The notes beneath the pieces are model-generated. The model did no database searches, was not told the DNA's origin, and saw only the letters and a program-made list of their open reading frames with translations. Shown here in pieces: positions 1 through 5,841 of a DNA stretch of 20,319 nt. Position numbers and translations under genes: made by a program. Location of the stretch: positions 7,140-27,458 of the forward strand of contig JAGOOU010000002.1 of NCBI GenBank assembly GCA_017992335.1, given 5' to 3'. The DNA is from Candidatus Parcubacteria bacterium. GTDB lineage: Bacteria > Patescibacteriota > Minisyncoccia > Minisyncoccales > Minisyncoccaceae. The stretch's first letter is position 1. Every line of letters starts with the position of its first letter.

Positions 1-1
1 A

Positions 2-1201
2 TTCGCTTTCTTTAATAAAAAAGAAGATTTGATTAATGCTCTTAAAAAAGGAGTAATTGATACTGGATTTTTAGAAACAGCTGGAGAGTATAATTTAAAT
101 GATTTTAAAAATTCTAATACTTATTTCATTAAAACTCCGAACTATTTCAGCTTATTCTATAACAATTCCAAAAAACCCCTTGATAGTAAAGAAATCAGAC
201 AAGCTTTAGACGAAGCAATAAACAAGGAAGAAGTTTTAAATAAAAGTATTAATAGCTTAGGAGAAATAATTAATTCTCCAATTCTTCCTTCTTTTTACGG
301 ATTTAATGAAGCAGTATTAGAATCAACAGAAGAAGACGCCAAAGCTCTTTTGCAAAAACAAGGGTTTGAAGAAAAAGACGGAAAAATGGTAAAAGTGATT
401 AAAAAAAGCTCTGGCTTTGAATTTAAAAGCACACTTAATGTTGGCAGTAGCGGAGCAGAAGTATCCAAGCTTCAAGAATGTTTAAAACAAGATCCAGAGA
501 TATATACAGGAGAAATCAGCGGATATTTTGGAAACCAGACAAAGGACGCAGTGATTCTTTTCCAAGAAAAATACAAAGAAGACATTTTAGTTCCTAGCGG
601 ACTAGACAAAGGAAATGGAAAAGTAGGAACAAGCACAATTAAAAAACTTAATGAAATTTGTTTTACTGTTCCTGATGAAGAAATCGAACTTTCTTTTACA
701 ATCAAAACCACAGATAGCCCATCTTTAATTAAGGCTGCTGAAAATATTAAAGAGCAATGGGGAAAAATAGGAATAAAGGTGGAAATAAAAAACTTAGATG
801 CAACAGAAATTAAAAAAGCAATCAGGGATAGAGATTTTGATATTCTTCTTTTTGGGGAAAAATTAGGAGGAATACCAGACCCTCTTCCTTTCTGGCACTC
901 TTCATATATCATTGATCCAGGGTTAAATATCTCAATGTATAAAAATGAAAGTGTTGACTTGGCTCTTGAAAAAGCAAGGCTTTATTCTGACTATAATTCA
1001 AATCAAAGAAAAGAAACATTGGAAGAGTTTCAAAACATTTTAGTTAAAGACTATCCAACAACTTTTCTTTATTCTTCTTACAGTGCGTATATAATTAATA
1101 AAAATGTAAAAGGTGTCCAATTAGACAAGTTGTCTGATATTGAAAAAAGATTCACTGATGTTTCTAATTGGTTCATATATCAAAAAAGAATATGGAAGTA
1201 A
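2..1201 (+). CDS. ABC transporter substrate-binding protein (SBP_bac_5 type) with nested peptidoglycan-binding domain, 5'-partial
   Basis: This is the C-terminal part of an extracytoplasmic solute-binding protein of the oligopeptide/nickel (family 5) type. The frame is open through the left edge, so the real start lies outside; the TTG at 29 is internal. The first ~120 residues after that TTG look like family 5, including 'SKEIRQALDEAINKEEVL' and a helix ending 'ALLQKQGFEEKDGKM'. Residues ~131-212 (about bases 419-664) form a PG_binding_1 module with 'GSSGAEVSKLQ', 'GYFGNQTKDAV', 'FQEKY' and 'GKVGTSTIKKLN'. The family-5 fold then resumes with 'ELSFTIKTTDSPSLIKAAENI', 'IGIKVEIKNL' and an 'IPDPLPFWHSS' segment. 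The insert sits in the usual short loop before the 'LSFTL' strand. The next gene overlaps its end by 10 nt. The ligand is unknown, and no permease or ATPase gene is visible in this window. Confidence 0.88.
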   Translation, partial: FAFFNKKEDLINALKKGVIDTGFLETAGEYNLNDFKNSNTYFIKTPNYFSLFYNNSKKPLDSKEIRQALDEAINKEEVLNKSINSLGEIINSPILPSFYGFNEAVLESTEEDAKALLQKQGFEEKDGKMVKVIKKSSGFEFKSTLNVGSSGAEVSKLQECLKQDPEIYTGEISGYFGNQTKDAVILFQEKYKEDILVPSGLDKGNGKVGTSTIKKLNEICFTVPDEEIELSFTIKTTDSPSLIKAAENIKEQWGKIGIKVEIKNLDATEIKKAIRDRDFDILLFGEKLGGIPDPLPFWHSSYIIDPGLNISMYKNESVDLALEKARLYSDYNSNQRKETLEEFQNILVKDYPTTFLYSSYSAYIINKNVKGVQLDKLSDIEKRFTDVSNWFIYQKRIWK

Positions 1202-1746
1202 AACCAGATGTTAGATATTTAAATGACATGAGAGACATGTTCAGTGAAGCTAAAGGAGATGACAATCCTCCTCTTTATTACATGTATAGAGGAGTAAAAA
1301 ACCAAGAAGATTTAAGGTATGACATTACTGTCATTCCTCCAATAATGTTTGGCAGCGAGTACAACAAAACAAAAGGTCATTATCATTACTCTCACCCAGA
1401 AATGTATATTGTCTTAAAAGGACGAGCAATATTTTTCATACAAAGAGGATTAGAAGAAATAACTGATGCTTATTATATTGAAGCAAAAGAAGGAGATTCT
1501 ATTATTATCCCAAAAGAATCTGGACACTTTACAATCAACCCAACTGAAGATACTGCTTTAGAAATGGCTAATTGGTCAAGCATTAATTCTGTTTTTGACT
1601 ATAAGCCAGTAGAAATTAAAAAAGGTGCTTGCTATTACTATACTAAAAAAGGTTGGATTAAAAACCAAAATTATAAACAGATTCCTGAACTCAGAAAAGA
1701 GGAATCTTTAAAAGAGATCCCTAAAGATCTCGAGTTTCTAAAATAA
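1192..1746 (+). CDS. pgiA: Glucose-6-phosphate isomerase, archaeal cupin type
   Basis: This is probably the cupin-fold phosphoglucose isomerase (PF06560; glucose-6-phosphate to fructose-6-phosphate, metal dependent), a cytosolic glycolytic enzyme unrelated in fold to the common bacterial Pgi. The 184-aa product matches the family's ~190 aa. It carries 'NKTKGHYHYSHPEMYIVLKG', with H63, H65 and E70 as metal ligands, then 'IIIPKESGHFTIN' with H112 as the fourth. The C-terminal 'DYKPVEIKKGACYYY' and 'YKQIPEL' segments also fit. The ATG at 1192 was chosen over a TTG at 1168 because it gives only a 10-nt overlap with the upstream gene. No Shine-Dalgarno is visible, so coupled translation is likely. 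RNase J follows after 7 nt. Another sugar-phosphate cupin isomerase cannot be excluded. Confidence 0.85.
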   Translation: MEVKPDVRYLNDMRDMFSEAKGDDNPPLYYMYRGVKNQEDLRYDITVIPPIMFGSEYNKTKGHYHYSHPEMYIVLKGRAIFFIQRGLEEITDAYYIEAKEGDSIIIPKESGHFTINPTEDTALEMANWSSINSVFDYKPVEIKKGACYYYTKKGWIKNQNYKQIPELRKEESLKEIPKDLEFLK

Positions 1747-1753
1747 TAAACAT

Positions 1754-3490
1754 ATGGATAAAAAACAATTTACTAGAAGACCCCGGACATTTGCTCGAAA
1801 ACAAGGTCCTGCGGTCAAGGACCATCTAAAGATAATACCTTTAGGAGGTTTAGGCGAAGTCGGCCGAAACATGACTATTTTCGAATATAAGAACCAGATA
1901 TTAATTGTTGATGTTGGCTTTAGAATGCCAGAAGAAGATATGCCAGGAATTGACTATATCATTCCTGATATTTCTTATCTTCTAGAAAACAACAGATACA
2001 AGAATATTGTTGGAGTTTTAATTACTCATGGTCACTATGACCATATTGGAGCTCTCCCCTATATTATTCATAGAATAGGTAATCCTCCAATATTTGCTTC
2101 TCCTTTAGCCAAGGGAATAATAATTAAAAGACAAGAAGAATTTCCAGACAGGCCAAAAATAGATATGAATGAAATAAATGATGGCTCAAGAATAACATTA
2201 GGGGTTTTTCAAATTGAATTCTTCAGACAGAACCATAATATTCCTGATAATATGGGAATATTCATTAAAACTCCTGCGGGAAATATTGTTCATACTTCTG
2301 ATTTTAAGTTTGATGATTTTCCAGTCAATGAAAAACCTACTGATTTTAAAAGATTAAAAGAGATCGGAAGCAGAGGCATTACTCTTTTAATGTCTGATTC
2401 AACTGGAGCTGAAGAAGAAGGACATTCTTTATCAGAAAAACAAATCTTTGAAAATCTTGAAAAAGTATTCAAAGAAGCAAAAGGAAGAATCATTCTTGCT
2501 ACTTTCTCTTCTTTGGTTAATAGAATACAGCAAGCAATTACCTTATCAGAAAAATACAATAGAAAAGTAGGATTCATTGGACACAGCATGAAAACCAATG
2601 TTGAGATGTCTAAAAAAATGGGCTATTTAAAATCTCAGAAAGGAACAATTCTTAAAAAAGTAGCTGAATCAAATAATATTCCTGATAAACAAGTGACTAT
2701 TCTTTGTACTGGCGCCCAAGGAGAAGAAATGGCAGGGTTAATGAAAATAGCTACTAAGGAACATCCTTCAATTACAATTAAGCCTGGAGACACGATTGTT
2801 TTCTCTTCTTCAGTTATTCCTGGAAACGAAAGAACAGTTCAATCATTAAAAGATGATCTTCTAAGGCAAAAAGCTAATGTGTTTCATTATAAGATGATGG
2901 ATATTCATGCTGGAGGACATGCTCAAAGAGAAGAATTAAAAGAAATGATTTTAATGATGAAGCCAAAGTATTTCATGCCTATTCACGGACAATTCTCCAT
3001 GATGTATGCTAATTCTAAATTAGCAGAATCATGCGGAATAAAAGAACAGAATATAATCTTGACTGACAATGGAAGAATAGTAGATATTTCTCAAGAAAAA
3101 GCAATTATTGAGAAGAAAGAAGTTCCTTCTGATTATATCATGGTTGATGGACTTGGAGTTGGAGATGTAGGAGAAGTTGTTTTAAGAGACAGACAAATGT
3201 TAGCTAAAGATGGAATCTTTGTAATTATTGCTGTGGTTAATAGAAAAACAGGGAAAGTTCAAGAATCCCCTGATATTATTTCACGTGGTTTTGTTTATTT
3301 AAGAGAATCTAAGGAATTACTTTATGAAACAAGAAAGAAAGTAATTCAAACAATTGAAAAAGCAACTGCTTCTGGTCATGTTGTTAATTGGACATACATT
3401 AAAGACAACGTAAAGAATACTTTGGGAGATTTTCTTTTCCAAAAAACTCAAAGAAGACCAATGGTCTTACCAGTAATTATTGAGGTATAA
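1754..3490 (+). CDS. rnj: Ribonuclease J
   Basis: This is a metallo-beta-lactamase/beta-CASP ribonuclease with 5' exonuclease and endonuclease activity in mRNA decay and rRNA maturation. At 578 aa it is full length. Residues 24-40 hold 'LKIIPLGGLGEVGRN', typical of the family. The zinc motif is HGHYDH at 92-97, where most bacterial RNase J has Glu in place of Tyr. H161 ('NHNIPD') and D183 ('HTSDFKFD') complete the lactamase set. Beta-CASP motifs follow: 'ATFSSLVNRIQQ' (~249), 'CTGAQGEE' (~318), 'SSSVIPGNE' (~351), 'HAGGHAQREEL' (385) and 'PIHGQF' (409). The C-terminal ~130 residues are the RNase J accessory domain. The ATG at 1754 lies 7 nt after the upstream stop and has no Shine-Dalgarno. 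The basic N-terminal leader (~20 aa) has noticeably G+C-richer codons than the rest. A rho-independent terminator follows at 3546-3573. Confidence 0.97.
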   Translation: MDKKQFTRRPRTFARKQGPAVKDHLKIIPLGGLGEVGRNMTIFEYKNQILIVDVGFRMPEEDMPGIDYIIPDISYLLENNRYKNIVGVLITHGHYDHIGALPYIIHRIGNPPIFASPLAKGIIIKRQEEFPDRPKIDMNEINDGSRITLGVFQIEFFRQNHNIPDNMGIFIKTPAGNIVHTSDFKFDDFPVNEKPTDFKRLKEIGSRGITLLMSDSTGAEEEGHSLSEKQIFENLEKVFKEAKGRIILATFSSLVNRIQQAITLSEKYNRKVGFIGHSMKTNVEMSKKMGYLKSQKGTILKKVAESNNIPDKQVTILCTGAQGEEMAGLMKIATKEHPSITIKPGDTIVFSSSVIPGNERTVQSLKDDLLRQKANVFHYKMMDIHAGGHAQREELKEMILMMKPKYFMPIHGQFSMMYANSKLAESCGIKEQNIILTDNGRIVDISQEKAIIEKKEVPSDYIMVDGLGVGDVGEVVLRDRQMLAKDGIFVIIAVVNRKTGKVQESPDIISRGFVYLRESKELLYETRKKVIQTIEKATASGHVVNWTYIKDNVKNTLGDFLFQKTQRRPMVLPVIIEV

Positions 3491-3538
3491 AAAAAGAGCC
3501 TAGGGAGCATAAGGAAGAATTCCCTTAGCTTCTAGGCT
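3489..3538 (-). terminator. Rho-independent terminator of the 61-aa orphan gene
   Basis: Reading the minus strand, AGCCTAG/CTAGGCT (7 bp), AGC/GCT (3 bp) and CCTTA/TAAGG (5 bp) form an interrupted ~15-bp stem around an 8-nt loop (3497-3538). It is followed by C and seven T residues (3495-3489). The orphan gene's stop codon (3502-3500) lies inside the stem, and the T-tract overlaps the RNase J stop codon from the other side. On the plus strand the same hairpin has no T-tract, so it acts mainly in the minus direction. Confidence 0.8.
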
Positions 3539-3685
3539 TTCGACTCTCTGATACAAAGTATCAGAGTTTTTTTCGATCTGTTCTTGCCAAATCAATTCAT
3601 TTTCTCTCCATGGTTTTATAACCATGGGTTGAAAAAAGATCTTCCTGTTCAGCATTCCTTTTACTTCATCGGAAATTGTCTTCAT
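3500..3685 (-). CDS. Orphan 61-aa protein with consensus promoter and strong Shine-Dalgarno
   Basis: I do not recognise this protein. It is 61 aa, charged and probably cytosolic, with no signal peptide, membrane segment, Cys or His. The N-terminal third ('ISDEVKGMLNRKIFF') and the C-terminal part ('WQEQIEKNSDTLYQRVESLE') look amphipathic and possibly helical. Support for expression is unusually good. AGGAGGA (3697-3691) lies 5 nt before the ATG at 3685, and a TTGACA-N17-TATAAT promoter lies just upstream (3737-3709). A terminator overlaps the stop codon. No other gene here has a comparable Shine-Dalgarno. It follows the LamG gene on the same strand but has its own promoter. The coding strand holds an 8-bp hairpin (3608-3627), and its antisense contains the RNase J terminator. 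An alternative is a structured ~215-nt RNA carrying a short frame by chance, but the ribosome site argues against that. Confidence 0.66.
   Translation of the reverse strand: MKTISDEVKGMLNRKIFFQPMVIKPWRENELIWQEQIEKNSDTLYQRVESLEAKGILPYAP
3546..3573 (+). terminator. Rho-independent terminator of the RNase J transcript
   Basis: A perfect 9-bp inverted repeat, CTCTGATAC-AAA-GTATCAGAG, is followed directly by seven T residues on the plus strand. It lies 55 nt after the RNase J stop codon. It lies inside the antisense of the 61-aa orphan gene, so the two converging transcripts overlap by about 85 nt. Confidence 0.9.
3608..3627. repeat. Perfect 8-bp inverted repeat inside the orphan gene
   Basis: CCATGGTT-TTAT-AACCATGG is a perfect palindrome with a 4-nt spacer, lying within the 61-aa frame where it encodes the 'PMVIKPW' stretch. 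It has no T-tract, so it is not a terminator. It is the first of three hairpins in the predicted ~215-nt minus-strand transcript. Confidence 0.75.
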
Positions 3686-3690
3686 TTCTG

Positions 3691-3697
3691 TCCTCCT
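3691..3697 (-). promoter_or_regulatory. Strong Shine-Dalgarno of the orphan gene
   Basis: Minus-strand AGGAGGA, 5 nt before the ATG at 3685, fixes the start. None of the 15 other genes whose start codons lie in the window has a comparable site, which makes this one notable. Confidence 0.85.
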
Positions 3698-3708
3698 GTT
3701 ATACTTAT

Positions 3709-3737
3709 ATTATACTATATTATAATTTATTTGTCAA
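3709..3737 (-). promoter_or_regulatory. Perfect-consensus sigma-70 promoter of the orphan gene
   Basis: On the minus strand TTGACA (3737-3732), a 17-nt spacer and TATAAT (3714-3709) match the housekeeping consensus at all twelve positions. The predicted transcript start is near 3702, giving a ~16-nt leader that contains the Shine-Dalgarno. The -35 lies 5 nt beyond the stop codon of the LamG gene. Confidence 0.85.
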
Positions 3738-3741
3738 TATG

Positions 3742-4599
3742 CTACTCTACGCTTGCTAAATTAACCCTATTTAAATATTCTTCTTTTGCTATTTGACCTT
3801 TAATGAATAATTTATTAAGACCGGATATATAAACATTTTGAATTTCACTTATCGTTAAATAATTATCAAAAATTACAAGCTCGTCTATTCTTCCTTTATA
3901 AGGATAGTTCACTAGATCGTATTGTCCCATTTTAAAAGCAGCATCCCACTCTGCGATTTGTGATGGTAAGCTTCTTGCTGTTCCAGACTGAGCTCCATTA
4001 ATATACCATCTTTCTTGACCATATGTTCCCTCACTTCTTTTGTACCAATATAATACGTGAGTCCACTTCTGGTTTGGAACATCTCCCGCTCCAGCAGAAA
4101 AAAAATCATTATTTTGTTGAGAAAGCATCTGTCCGCTATTAAGTATTAACAATCTGTGAGTACTATTATAACCCACGATTGTCCTATAAGTACCCGTTGT
4201 TTCTGGATAAACCCAAGAAGATATAACAAAAGAGCTTCCTGCTGTTAATGTAGATATTGCTGAAAATTGAACATAATTTCCTGTTCCTCCTGAAAAATAT
4301 AAACATTTTCCCACCACACAATTGCTTCTATTTGTTTCCCATGTGGTTCCTGTTATTGCTCCAGTATTTCCATTTCCACTTGAATCACTAATACTACTTC
4401 CAGTTCCTTCATCTAAATTCCATTCCCCTGCTATATTCCCAGCTAAAGAAGTTTTAATTTTTTGAGAAAACATTAAAACATCTGTCTTTTTAGCATTTTC
4501 TCTAAATGAATCTGATGATAAAAAAATAAATGCAGAAATTGTCCCCACTAATAAAACTGTTACTAAAATCTCTATTAAAGTAAATGATTTTTTATTCAT
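3742..4599 (-). CDS. Type IV pilin-like protein with LamG/concanavalin-like domain
   Basis: This 285-aa exported protein begins with a type IV prepilin signal: a short basic leader MNKKS, then FTLIEILVTVLLVG. That gives the +1 Phe and +5 Glu used by prepilin peptidase and pilus assembly. The residue before cleavage is Ser, not the usual Gly. After the hydrophobic helix (to ~residue 28) and a linker, residues ~56-263 form a laminin-G/concanavalin A-like jelly roll, with 'GEWNLDEGTGSSISDSSGNG', 'CVVGKCLYFSGG', 'FVISSWVYP', 'KWTHVLYWY', 'WYINGAQSG' and 'GRIDELVIFDNYLT'. The two Cys near residue 95 could form a disulphide. It probably displays a carbohydrate- or protein-binding domain on a pilus or the cell surface; the ligand is unknown. 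It is apparently monocistronic, transcribed divergently from rpsF and far from the other pilin genes. Confidence 0.88.
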   Translation of the reverse strand: MNKKSFTLIEILVTVLLVGTISAFIFLSSDSFRENAKKTDVLMFSQKIKTSLAGNIAGEWNLDEGTGSSISDSSGNGNTGAITGTTWETNRSNCVVGKCLYFSGGTGNYVQFSAISTLTAGSSFVISSWVYPETTGTYRTIVGYNSTHRLLILNSGQMLSQQNNDFFSAGAGDVPNQKWTHVLYWYKRSEGTYGQERWYINGAQSGTARSLPSQIAEWDAAFKMGQYDLVNYPYKGRIDELVIFDNYLTISEIQNVYISGLNKLFIKGQIAKEEYLNRVNLASVE

Positions 4600-4607
4600 A
4601 TTTTTAA

Positions 4608-4636
4608 ATTATACTAAAATAATTCAAAGAACGCAA
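4608..4636 (-). promoter_or_regulatory. Candidate promoter of the LamG pilin gene
   Basis: Minus-strand TTGCGT (4636-4631), a 17-nt spacer and a perfect TATAAT (4613-4608). The -35 matches only half of consensus. Transcription would start near 4601, about 2 nt before the ATG, predicting a leaderless mRNA. Confidence 0.45.
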
Positions 4637-4643
4637 CAACAGC

Positions 4644-4672
4644 TTGACCAAAGGCCTAAAAAATGATACATT
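4644..4672 (+). promoter_or_regulatory. Candidate promoter of the rpsF-ssb-rpsR operon
   Basis: TTGACC (4644-4649), a 17-nt spacer and TACATT (4667-4672) give a plausible housekeeping promoter with a leader of about 40 nt before rpsF. The -10 matches 4 of 6 positions. The leader has no clear Shine-Dalgarno (the nearest AAAGGA is ~18 nt from the ATG), and I could not fold it into a recognisable S6:S18-binding motif. Confidence 0.45.
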
Positions 4673-4719
4673 GCTACTAGAAATTGCCTTCGCTAAAGGA
4701 TAATAAAAAAACATAAATT

Positions 4720-5142
4720 ATGCATTTTTACGAGATAAACATATTGATTTCTCCTAACCTTTCCCAGGAGGAGGCTGTTACTTTTGTAGCAAATTTGCAA
4801 AATCAATTCCAAGATTTAGGGAAAATTATCAGCGAAACAAAAGCTGAAAGAAAAAAACTAGCTTATGACATTGAAAAGCAAGAAGAAGCTTGGCTTTCAT
4901 ATTTCAATTTGTTTCCTAATGAAAATAAGGACTTAAAAGAAGCCCTTGATTTAATTGAAAAAACCTTAAAACAAGACGCAAACGTTCTAAGGCACTTGAT
5001 TGTTAGAAAAGATGAGAAAAAGATTGAAAAAAAGAGAACAATAACAAAAGCTTCTCCTGAAAAACCAGTTGAACGTCCTATAAAGACAGAGGTTGAATTA
5101 AAAGACGTTGAAGATAAAATAAATGAATTATTAGAAGAATAA
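4720..5142 (+). CDS. rpsF: 30S ribosomal protein bS6
   Basis: bS6 binds the central domain of 16S rRNA as a heterodimer with bS18, which is encoded two genes downstream. The 140-aa product has the family's ferredoxin-like fold, starting 'YEINILISPNLSQEEAVTFV' and continuing with 'AERKKLAYDIEKQEEAWLSYFNL', then 'LIEKTLKQDANVLRHLIVRK' ending the last strand near residue 97. The ~43-residue charged tail (Lys/Glu rich) resembles tails seen in many bS6 proteins. The start codon is the first ATG after the candidate promoter. ssb follows after 10 nt. Sequence identity is divergent but position in the rpsF-ssb-rpsR cluster makes the assignment firm. Confidence 0.93.
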   Translation: MHFYEINILISPNLSQEEAVTFVANLQNQFQDLGKIISETKAERKKLAYDIEKQEEAWLSYFNLFPNENKDLKEALDLIEKTLKQDANVLRHLIVRKDEKKIEKKRTITKASPEKPVERPIKTEVELKDVEDKINELLEE

Positions 5143-5152
5143 AAATACATTT

Positions 5153-5587
5153 ATGAACTTCAATAAAGTAATATTATTGGGTCGCGTTGCTTCAGATGTT
5201 GAAAAAAGAAGCACTACGTCTGGCCAAAGCGTTTGCACTTTTAGATTAGCTACCAATAGAATCTGGCGAGATAAGGCAGGAGAAAGAAAAGAAGATTCAC
5301 AATTCCATAATATTGTTCTATGGGGCAAGCAAGCTGAAAACGCCTCTCAATTTATGTCTAAAGGATCTTTAGTCTTAATTGAAGGTAGGCTGCAAAATAG
5401 GTCTTGGGAAGATAAAACAGGAAACAAGAGATATACCACTGAAATCATTGGTGAAAACTTCCAGCTTGGACCAAAAGGAGGAGAAAGACCTCAAAGTCAA
5501 ACACAAGATAAAGAAATAAGTCATGATGAAGATATACCTGTTATCGAAGACGGAGACGAAATCGATATTAAGGATATTCCTTTTTAA
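5153..5587 (+). CDS. ssb: Single-stranded DNA-binding protein
   Basis: This 144-aa SSB coats single-stranded DNA and recruits replication and repair proteins through its acidic tail. The OB fold spans residues 1-~105: 'MNFNKVILLGRVASDVEKR', 'VCTFRLATNRIWRD', 'FHNIVLWGKQAENASQFM', 'KGSLVLIEGRLQNRSWED' and 'TTEIIGENFQLG'. A short polar linker leads to an acidic stretch and the C-terminal 'DIKDIPF', close to the canonical DDIPF partner-binding tip. The length is slightly below E. coli SSB (178 aa) because the linker is short. It sits between rpsF (10-nt gap) and rpsR (4-nt gap), the usual bacterial order. Confidence 0.97.
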   Translation: MNFNKVILLGRVASDVEKRSTTSGQSVCTFRLATNRIWRDKAGERKEDSQFHNIVLWGKQAENASQFMSKGSLVLIEGRLQNRSWEDKTGNKRYTTEIIGENFQLGPKGGERPQSQTQDKEISHDEDIPVIEDGDEIDIKDIPF

Positions 5588-5591
5588 AAAT

Positions 5592-5789
5592 ATGTATTGC
5601 TTTTTCTGTAAGAAAAATATTCAAGAAATTAATTTTAAAAACACTGACGTCTTAGAAAGATTAATTTCAAAATCTGGAAAGATAAAGCCTAGAAAAAAGA
5701 CTGGGCTTTGTGCGTCCCACCAAAGAGAAGCATCTAGAGCTATTAAAAGAGCTAGGATTTTAGGATTGCTTCCTTTTGTATCAAAATAA
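5592..5789 (+). CDS. rpsR: 30S ribosomal protein bS18, zinc-type
   Basis: This 65-aa bS18 partners bS6 in the 30S platform. The ATG at 5592, 4 nt after the ssb stop, was chosen because it starts exactly at the family N-terminus ('MYCFFCKKNIQEINFKN'). A TTG 69 nt upstream would run through ssb. The core 'VLERLISKSGKIKPRKKTGLCASHQREASRAIKRARILGLLPF' region is diagnostic (K30 to F62). C3, C6, C40 and H43 would form a Cys3-His zinc site, the older 'C+' form of bS18 that many bacteria have lost. The usual next gene, rplI (bL9), is absent: a terminator follows within 20 nt and the next gene is convergent recA. Confidence 0.96.
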   Translation: MYCFFCKKNIQEINFKNTDVLERLISKSGKIKPRKKTGLCASHQREASRAIKRARILGLLPFVSK

Positions 5790-5807
5790 TTAGCATCCGG
5801 GTTGAGC

Positions 5808-5839
5808 AAAAAACCATTCTCCTTTGAGAACGGTTTTTT
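5808..5839. terminator. Bidirectional terminator between rpsR and recA
   Basis: AAAAAACC-A-TTCTC, loop CTTT, GAGAA-C-GGTTTTTT makes a 13-bp stem with one A/C mismatch. Its A- and T-runs give a T-tract on either strand. It lies 18 nt after rpsR and 2 nt after the recA stop, so it can end both converging transcripts. Confidence 0.88.
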
Positions 5840-5841
5840 GT

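Noticed and set aside
29..31. TTG as the start of the first gene
   Set aside because: The same frame is open to the left edge and the family fold is already under way, so this is an internal codon of a truncated gene.
472..912. 146-aa frame on the minus strand
   Set aside because: Antisense shadow of the substrate-binding protein; low-complexity Ser/Ile/Phe composition, no recognisable motif.
3584..3796. 70-aa plus-strand frame opposite the orphan gene
   Set aside because: Begins after the RNase J terminator, has no promoter or Shine-Dalgarno, and is a Phe/Ile/Tyr-rich shadow.
4673..4719. S6:S18-binding leader motif before rpsF
   Set aside because: No convincing hairpin with the characteristic bulge could be drawn by eye in this short leader.
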